64,000 bases of DNA, taken from NCBI GenBank assembly GCA_963920575.1, contig OY986965.1:25408988-25472987 (forward strand), written 5' to 3'. The stretch comes from Narthecium ossifragum. Taxonomy: Eukaryota > Streptophyta > Magnoliopsida > Dioscoreales > Nartheciaceae. A program made the translations under genes and the position numbers. The notes under the pieces are model-generated. The model did no database searches. It had not been told where the DNA came from and worked only from the letters and a program-made list of their open reading frames with translations. Of this stretch, positions 58,491 to 64,000 are shown one piece after another; the first letter of the stretch is position 1, and every line of letters begins with the position of its first letter.

Positions 58491-58929
58491 GTTGTGATTG
58501 TTGTGAATGATTAAATCCTTGACTCAAGCATGATCCTATTCTATGGGATAACTGTACTGTACTGTACTGAGATATCAAGTGGCCAATTATGGTCCTCACT
58601 CAAAAACAAACATGATAAGACTTCTCCCTCTGAAATTTGTCGACAAGGATAAATTTAAAAGACATGTGAGAAAATAGGACATCAGATAACAACGGTCAAG
58701 AAACGAAAAAGCCATTCAGAAATTTGTGGAACGAATTATCCAGATAAAACTGGTTTTCTAAAATAATTTTATAGAGCCGAGGGCGTGATCATTCATTATC
58801 ATCAAACGATCAGGCTTTAATCATTCTAAACTACTTGTTAGAACAAAAAATTATGACCGTTGACCAAGACTGTAATCAAGGTCAAAATCTATTTCCACAT
58901 TCGAATATCAGGAGATTGTGGTTTTTAGT

Positions 58930-59195
58930 TCAACTCCTTCGAATGATCGAATCAGAGGTGTTGAAGTGTACAAAGAAGTAATTTTTTGGTTGGTGATGGA
59001 GTTGATGGAAATGGAAAATAGAACATGGGAAATGGAAGATGAAAAATGTGATGGTTCTATGGTAAATCTACTCCTATGAGTAATAGATCTGCTCCTATGG
59101 AAGAAATTATGGTAGCACTACTCCTAGGAAAATATAGTAATTCTACTCCTATGGAAAAGATTAGTGTAGCACTACTCCTAGAAATGAAGGACGTT
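58930..59195. repeat. Short tandem repeats with CTACTCCTATGG units
   Basis: The words CTACTCCTATGGAAA, GCACTACTCCTAG and GTAATTCTACTCC alternate about five times between 59060 and 59180. Just upstream is a run of ATGGAAAATGRAA-like words. It appears to be part of the retroelement-like block that follows. Confidence 0.6.
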
Positions 59196-59479
59196 GCAGG
59201 AATTTAAAGGAAAGATAACTTCATTGCTGAATTCAAAAGGCTACATTGATAACAAATGTAAAAGGGTACATAAAGATAAAAAGATGGTTTGCTTTGATGG
59301 CCGGGGCAGTTTTCCTTCTTCCTCTTGGCTATTTATAGGGCTTTTAGTAACCACTTTTGAACTGTCAGAAACTGCTTTGAACTGCCTTGAAACTGTCAGA
59401 ACTGCATAACTGGGCGATATTTTCAGCTATTTTACGAAACTGCCATCAAGTAGAGCTTCTTGTCTTCTACTACGATTTG

Positions 59480-59930
59480 GCCGATGATGATCTTGGAATT
59501 TGATGAAAGTCTGAATAAGAAAGTTGTAGGTCTTCGAATTATCTTTCTATCGGTCCAAAAATCAACTCATTTAGACATCGTATGAGAAAGCTATCACTAA
59601 AATGGTCGAAACACATCGATGTCTTATTAAAATAATCAGCCAAAACATGGCCGATAGACTTTTGGCTGACGGAGAATTTGGCCGATGGAGCATTTGGCCG
59701 ATTGAATTTGGACATTTGGTCTTATTTACCAGTTTGTCATTAAACACTTTGACTATTAATTTGATACATCAAATGACCGAATTTGGAGAAGACGTCAACA
59801 ACAAAGTTGTAGATCTTTTCGTCCTCTTTTCAATGGTTCAAGAATCGGTCAGTTTGGACACTTTTTGTAAAAGTTATGGCCAAAATACTCTAATTATGTC
59901 AAAGCCAAAGATATGGACGATTTGATGTCA
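59480..59930. repeat. Dispersed retroelement-like repeat (copy of 4812-5085)
   Basis: 59500-59740 matches the reverse complement of 4812-5085. The next part repeats the same theme in diverged form (AAAGTTGTAGATCTTTTCG, TCGGTCAGTTTGGACAC). It contains many TTGGCCGAT words. No gag, protease, RT or integrase is seen, so it is at most a non-autonomous element. Confidence 0.65.
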
Positions 59931-60429
59931 ATTTCGTCTTATTTACGAAATTGCCATTGATCTTTGCCAATCGCCCAAATGGCCATTATTATGGCTAACA
60001 TTTTGCCCCCCGGTTTTTATGAAAATATTCATATTTTTGTAAAGACCTTATTCTGTTGACCAATTGGGGCGATTTTGTCGGTCAATTTTGGACGATTTTA
60101 TCGGCCAATTGAGTGATTTTTGTCGACCAATTGAGTCATCCATAAAACATATTTGATCGTCCAGTCATTCAATATACTTGTTTTATGGCGAATGACGATT
60201 GACCAAGATAAATTAGTCAGATCACTTGAGTTTATACATTTAATATTGGTCAATCGGTCAAAAACTATTGTTGGTCGGCCAAATTTGTTGCATGTCACTC
60301 GGCCAACATATTTGCTCGGCCAATGTTAATTGCCCCCTATTCTCGACCACTCTTTTTTCCTCCAGTCCCTTTCCTCAAATTTCTTGGACGTTGACCGCAA
60401 TTGTCCAAATTGGCTTTATAACAGGGTGA

Positions 60430-61100
60430 TCCTCTGTTTCCTGTTTTGGGCGATGAGGGATCGTCGTTTGAGCAATGTTGGCCGATGAGGGACGGCCGTC
60501 GACGGGCGATGGGTTGATGATCAAGGTTGGTCGATGAGCAAGGTCGGCCTATGAGCAAAGCTGGCCGATGAGCAAGCTTGGCCGATAGAGGAAGGTAGGC
60601 CGATGAAGAATGGTTTGGCCGATGAGGGTCATCGACAAGCGATGAAGAAAGGTGAGCGATGAGCTTCGACGGTGGTCGTCGATGGGCGACGAGTAATGAG
60701 CGATAGCCGTCGATGATGAGCGATGAGCAACGGACGTTGGTCGATGAAGGATGGCTGTCACAACGGACGACGGGCGAATGAGCGTCGATTGGGCGATGAG
60801 GAATGGGCGTTGGTCGTTGCCATGGACGACTGGTTGTTGTTCTGTTCCTTTCTTCCGCAATGGGAGCCATCGGCGATGGGTGATGATGGTCGATGAAGGA
60901 ATGCTTTGTCCGATAGAGAAGCTGGATGTGATGGCCGATATCGGTCTTGTTTGATGATGGACGTCGATGAGAAGGCCGATGAAGGATGGTTTGGCCGATG
61001 GACCATGGACGATGAACAACGATGGTCGTCGATGAAGAAAGGTGAGTGATGGTTGATGGCCAGTGCTCTGTTCCTTCTGTGATGGGCGATGAACAAGAGA
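60430..61100. repeat. Degenerate GGCCGATGAGNNNGG tandem repeat
   Basis: Dozens of imperfect copies of GCCGATGAG, GGCGATGAG, GTCGATGA and GGACGTTGGTCG over about 670 bp. The long minus-strand frames (His/Arg/Ser/Pro-rich) are produced by this repeat and are not called as genes. Confidence 0.75.
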
Positions 61101-61139
61101 TAGCCGTCGATGATGATGCTCTGTTCCCCCCCTAATAGC

Positions 61140-61690
61140 GAACCTGGGCTTGCCTAAGGGAGGCCGCGGCTTGAGGATGCCCTGTTTCTCCCCAATGGCG
61201 AGAAGATGTTATGTTCTCCTCAATGCCGTTGTAGACGGGCAGTATATATGTTGGCTGGGATGAGAGAGCAAGGGGTGATGCAGCGAGATGCTCTGTATTT
61301 CTTCAACGCCAATAAATCATTGTCATCGTCCCTGGAACAGATCTGGACGCCGGCTCTGTTCACACCTTGGTTGGAAGATGCTTCTTGGCTTCTTCCTGGC
61401 AGTGGGGCTTTTTCCCTTTTCCTCCACCAGCAGTTGGCGGTTCAGATTCTCGAGGGTGAGGCGTTCTCCATGATGATTTCGCCGGAGATGAGCCAACCTA
61501 GGGGACCCTTGAAACCATGGATGACGGCAGCGACGAGGAATTGGGCTTGCTTGAGGGAGGCCACACCCTGAGGAAGCTCTATTTTTTTTTTCATCGTTGC
61601 TGTAGACGGCCAGGATGTTGGCCGGGATGAGGGAGTAGGGGCGGCGCGGCGAGGTTGGTGAGAGGCGACGGTCCGTGAGAGCCGCCTGAA
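61140..61690. repeat. Two diverged copies of a segment with gene-like composition
   Basis: 61147-61310 and 61543-61680 share GGGCTTGCYTRAGGGAGGCC, GTTGGCYGGGATGAG and GAGGRAGC-like words. The intervening part has open frames on both strands; for example the minus-strand GVASLKQAQFLVAAVIHGF looks protein-like. I recognise no family. It could be a captured gene exon duplicated within the element. Confidence 0.4.
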
Positions 61691-61697
61691 AGACGAT

Positions 61698-62468
61698 CTA
61701 TCTCCTGTTCCGTCTTCTGGTCGGTGTGGTTTTGGATGAAGGATGGTGACGCTGGTGATGGGTTGGAACTGACTCGGGGAAGACGGGGACGGTGACAGCT
61801 CCTCCGGCTGGATCAATGGATGGTGGCAAGCCTCTCAATCTGGATCTAAGAAGATGACGGCGATGGGTTCTTCCGACGATCTTTTGGGCTTGGTTGAAGG
61901 ATGGTGATGAAGGATGGCGATGACACATCCACTTTGCCGCGGCCTCTTCAAGATAGTCTATTCTTGATCGGCCACGTACCTTGTTGGCCATTTGCTTTGT
62001 ATAATTTTTACCTCGATCGAATTGAAGCCTTTGAAAACTGTGTGGACGTAACTGATCTTTTTTATCGTTCAGTGCCAACTTATGACTCAAAGCCATTTGA
62101 TTTTTTTGTTGTTGGCAAAGCTTCAAAATACTTATCGGCCAAATTCTGACACATTTATCATCTGTCAGTATTGGACTTTTTTGCTCCATTTTATCGTCTA
62201 TTATAAAATCTGGACGATTTTCTTCTTTTGGACTATTCATCTCAACACCACCCTCTGAAAGCTTCGGCTCCTTTTGATCAACTATCACCATATCTTGTTC
62301 AATTATATTGAATATTTTAAAATTAGTGTTTGGTGAATTTTTGTCATCGATCATATTTGTAATATTTTCTGGCCGATTCGGTTCCACTATACCGTCACTT
62401 TCTTTTGTAGATAAAAAATTCCTTACCAATAAAGTGAAACCTCCTTGATTCTGCATGAAAGATGGCAT
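61698..62468 (-). other. 256-codon open frame, unrecognised
   Basis: The minus-strand frame opens MPSFMQNQGGFTLLVRNFLS and is charged and Asn/Asp/Lys-rich for about 170 codons (PENITNMIDDKN, EENRPDFIIDDKMEQK). It then passes into His/Arg-rich repeat-derived sequence. No retroviral-type motif is visible. It ends next to the LTR-like sequence at 62471, so it may be a relic of a non-autonomous retroelement reading frame. Confidence 0.3.
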
Positions 62469-62470
62469 AG

Positions 62471-63980
62471 TGATAAGTCACTAATTATTCATAGTTAAAC
62501 CCCTTAAATTACCTTTGTTAGGCCTAGAGTGGTTGTCTTTGATGTCATATTGCTTGATTTCAGGTTTAAATAGGTTTTGAGAAGAAATACAAGAGTTTCG
62601 GCTAAGAAGATGAATTTATTTGATAAAGACTGCTTCGTCGCCTGTCAGGAAAATATTCGCCAGATATTCTGTATAAGTTAAAATATTCTGAAAATGTAGT
62701 AAATGATAGAAGACTTCAAGATCTACAATGTTCATGTTGGACACTTTGCGAGATTCCTGATGGTATGATAGCAGAATTGAAGAATACATGAAGATACATA
62801 AGCTGGAAAGCTGCACCGTCAATCCTGAAGAGAATATTCGTCAAATATTTTAAATTAATTAGAATATTCTGAAATTTTGGGAGATGAAAGAAGACTTCCA
62901 GATCTAGAACTTTCATGTTGAAGACTTTCTCAGATTCTAAACAGATTAGCTTCAGAATTGATTACAAATCGGAATTCCGAGTAGGAATTGAAGAATAAGG
63001 AAGCTGATGACGTGGCAGTTATTAACCCAGTCAAACTGGGAAGTCTGATCGATCGGATTTGAGTCCGATCGATCGCTCCGATGACGTCAGCAACCCGGAA
63101 TTTAGGGAAATTAGAGTTTAAGTTCAACTATAACTCCTAATTCCGGGATTAAGGGTTTCTATTATATTAAGGGGTGATTCCAGCCGAAAATTATCATCTT
63201 TTGGAGCACTTTTGGAGGAGAAGGTTAGGGTTTTGAAGACGGTGATCTTTCCGCGGGGATCGACGGCTTCATCTTCTACACCTATGGCTGATTTCCAAGA
63301 GATGAGTGGCTAGTTTTCTTGTTCTTAGGAATACCATGAAACCCTAGTGTAACTTTTGATCTTTCTTAGTTGAATTTTTGTGAACTTCTCTACGTATAAT
63401 CTCATGAATATGTTTTTAATGATTACAGAGTTGAAGGAACAGAGTTTCGTTGACGTATTATTAGTCCTACATGATGGTTGTACTTGAGTGTAGAGATTCA
63501 TGAGATAGTTTGCATGTGGTTTGTGATTTACTTTTGAGATAATCTATGCTACATGAAGATAAGTCATGCTAAGGTCATTAGGAGTAGAATAACTTAAGAT
63601 AATGGTAGGACCGAAGATGATTTATGCCAAACAAAGATAGGTTATGCCGTAGGGAACATAAAACCTTCTTTTAGGGATTCGCGTGAGCTTGTAGCCATAC
63701 GATCCATAATACTTAGAGAAGTGATCAAGATGATAACTATGGAAGATTAAGGGTGAAACTAGGGTGGATTGTGTATTTCATAAGACATCTTTTTCCATCT
63801 GATTAAAACCTTAATATTTTCTTTTGCTTTCTTAGATAATTTCAGTTAGATCAATCTATCATTGAAGTGTTTGGTTTAGATCAAGAGTTTTGAGAATCGA
63901 TTTTGGTTTTCCTAGTAATTCCCTGTGGTTCGACTCCGGATTTCACCACTAGTCTACGTAGTAGTATTAGTGATTAAACA
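62471..63980 (+). mobile_element. LTR-like sequence at the right edge
   Basis: The left end TGATAAGTCACTAAT and the right end ATTAGTGATTAAACA are imperfect inverted partners (TG...CA). Near the right end CCCTGTGGTTCGACTCCGG resembles the 3' part of plant Tat/Athila-type LTRs. A TATATTAAG-like TATA word lies at about 63162-63170, with a leader-like sequence after it. No TSD is evident (CATAG against AGGAT), so the body of the element may lie beyond the window, or the ends may be slightly off. Confidence 0.5.
62640..63000. repeat. 181 bp tandem duplication inside the LTR-like sequence
   Basis: AATATTCG at 62652 and 62833, and GATCTACAATGTTCATG / GATCTAGAACTTTCATG at about 62720 and 62901, keep the same 181 bp spacing. 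Such direct repeats upstream of the TATA word are common in LTR U3 regions, where they can act as enhancer-like repeats. Confidence 0.75.
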
Positions 63981-64000
63981 AGGATATAAATTTAAGATTT

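Noticed and set aside
60337..61096. Three long His/Arg/Ser-rich minus-strand frames
   Set aside because: They overlap in different frames and arise from the GCCGATGAG repeat.

Overview
This is a nuclear window from a flowering plant. The genes have GT-AG introns, the tRNA is eukaryotic, and transposon families typical of plants are abundant. A GC-rich intronless NHL gene beside AT-rich intron-bearing genes, together with GC-rich MITEs, suggests a monocot. I cannot name the species.

Layout. 1-9.6 kb is a transposon cluster: an LTR end, a 2.6 kb solo LTR with a perfect 5 bp target-site duplication (TSD), a decayed ACCGAA-rich element, a 3.7 kb Mutator-like element with long terminal inverted repeats (TIRs), a 1.3 kb foldback element with a perfect 9 bp TSD, and a probable Tourist-like MITE. 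12.1-41.2 kb is the gene island: SRP68 (13 exons, +), VPS38/UVRAG-like (6 exons, +), a Pack-MULE carrying a broken BSD-domain gene fragment, sphingoid base C4-hydroxylase (2 exons, -, with a solo LTR in its intron), tRNA-Glu(UUC) (-), and a 1513-residue acidic membrane-anchored protein of unknown function (2 coding exons, +). 42.7-53 kb holds two LINEs, each with recognisable TSDs, on either side of a single-exon NDR1/HIN1-like (NHL) gene at 48.0-48.8 kb. 53-64 kb is repeat-rich: GA-rich satellites, a probable captured fragment of a non-specific phospholipase C gene, several minisatellites, GCCGATGAG-type repeats and an LTR-like end.

The intact genes are unrelated housekeeping or defence genes (ER targeting, endosomal PI3-kinase complex, sphingolipid synthesis, membrane-associated NHL) and do not form a pathway or cluster. 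Exon boundaries were read by eye from splice sites with the reading phase checked; the lengths add up to 601, 370, 260, 1513 and 253 residues.

I found no convincing new functional system. The most unusual content is in the mobile DNA: gene-fragment capture, a sequence shared between a MULE and a distant repeat block in inverted orientation, a short motif recurring in several unrelated repeats, and TSD-bounded insertions. On the gene side, the VPS38 leader has upstream ORFs and the NHL promoter contains a perfect double G-box palindrome.
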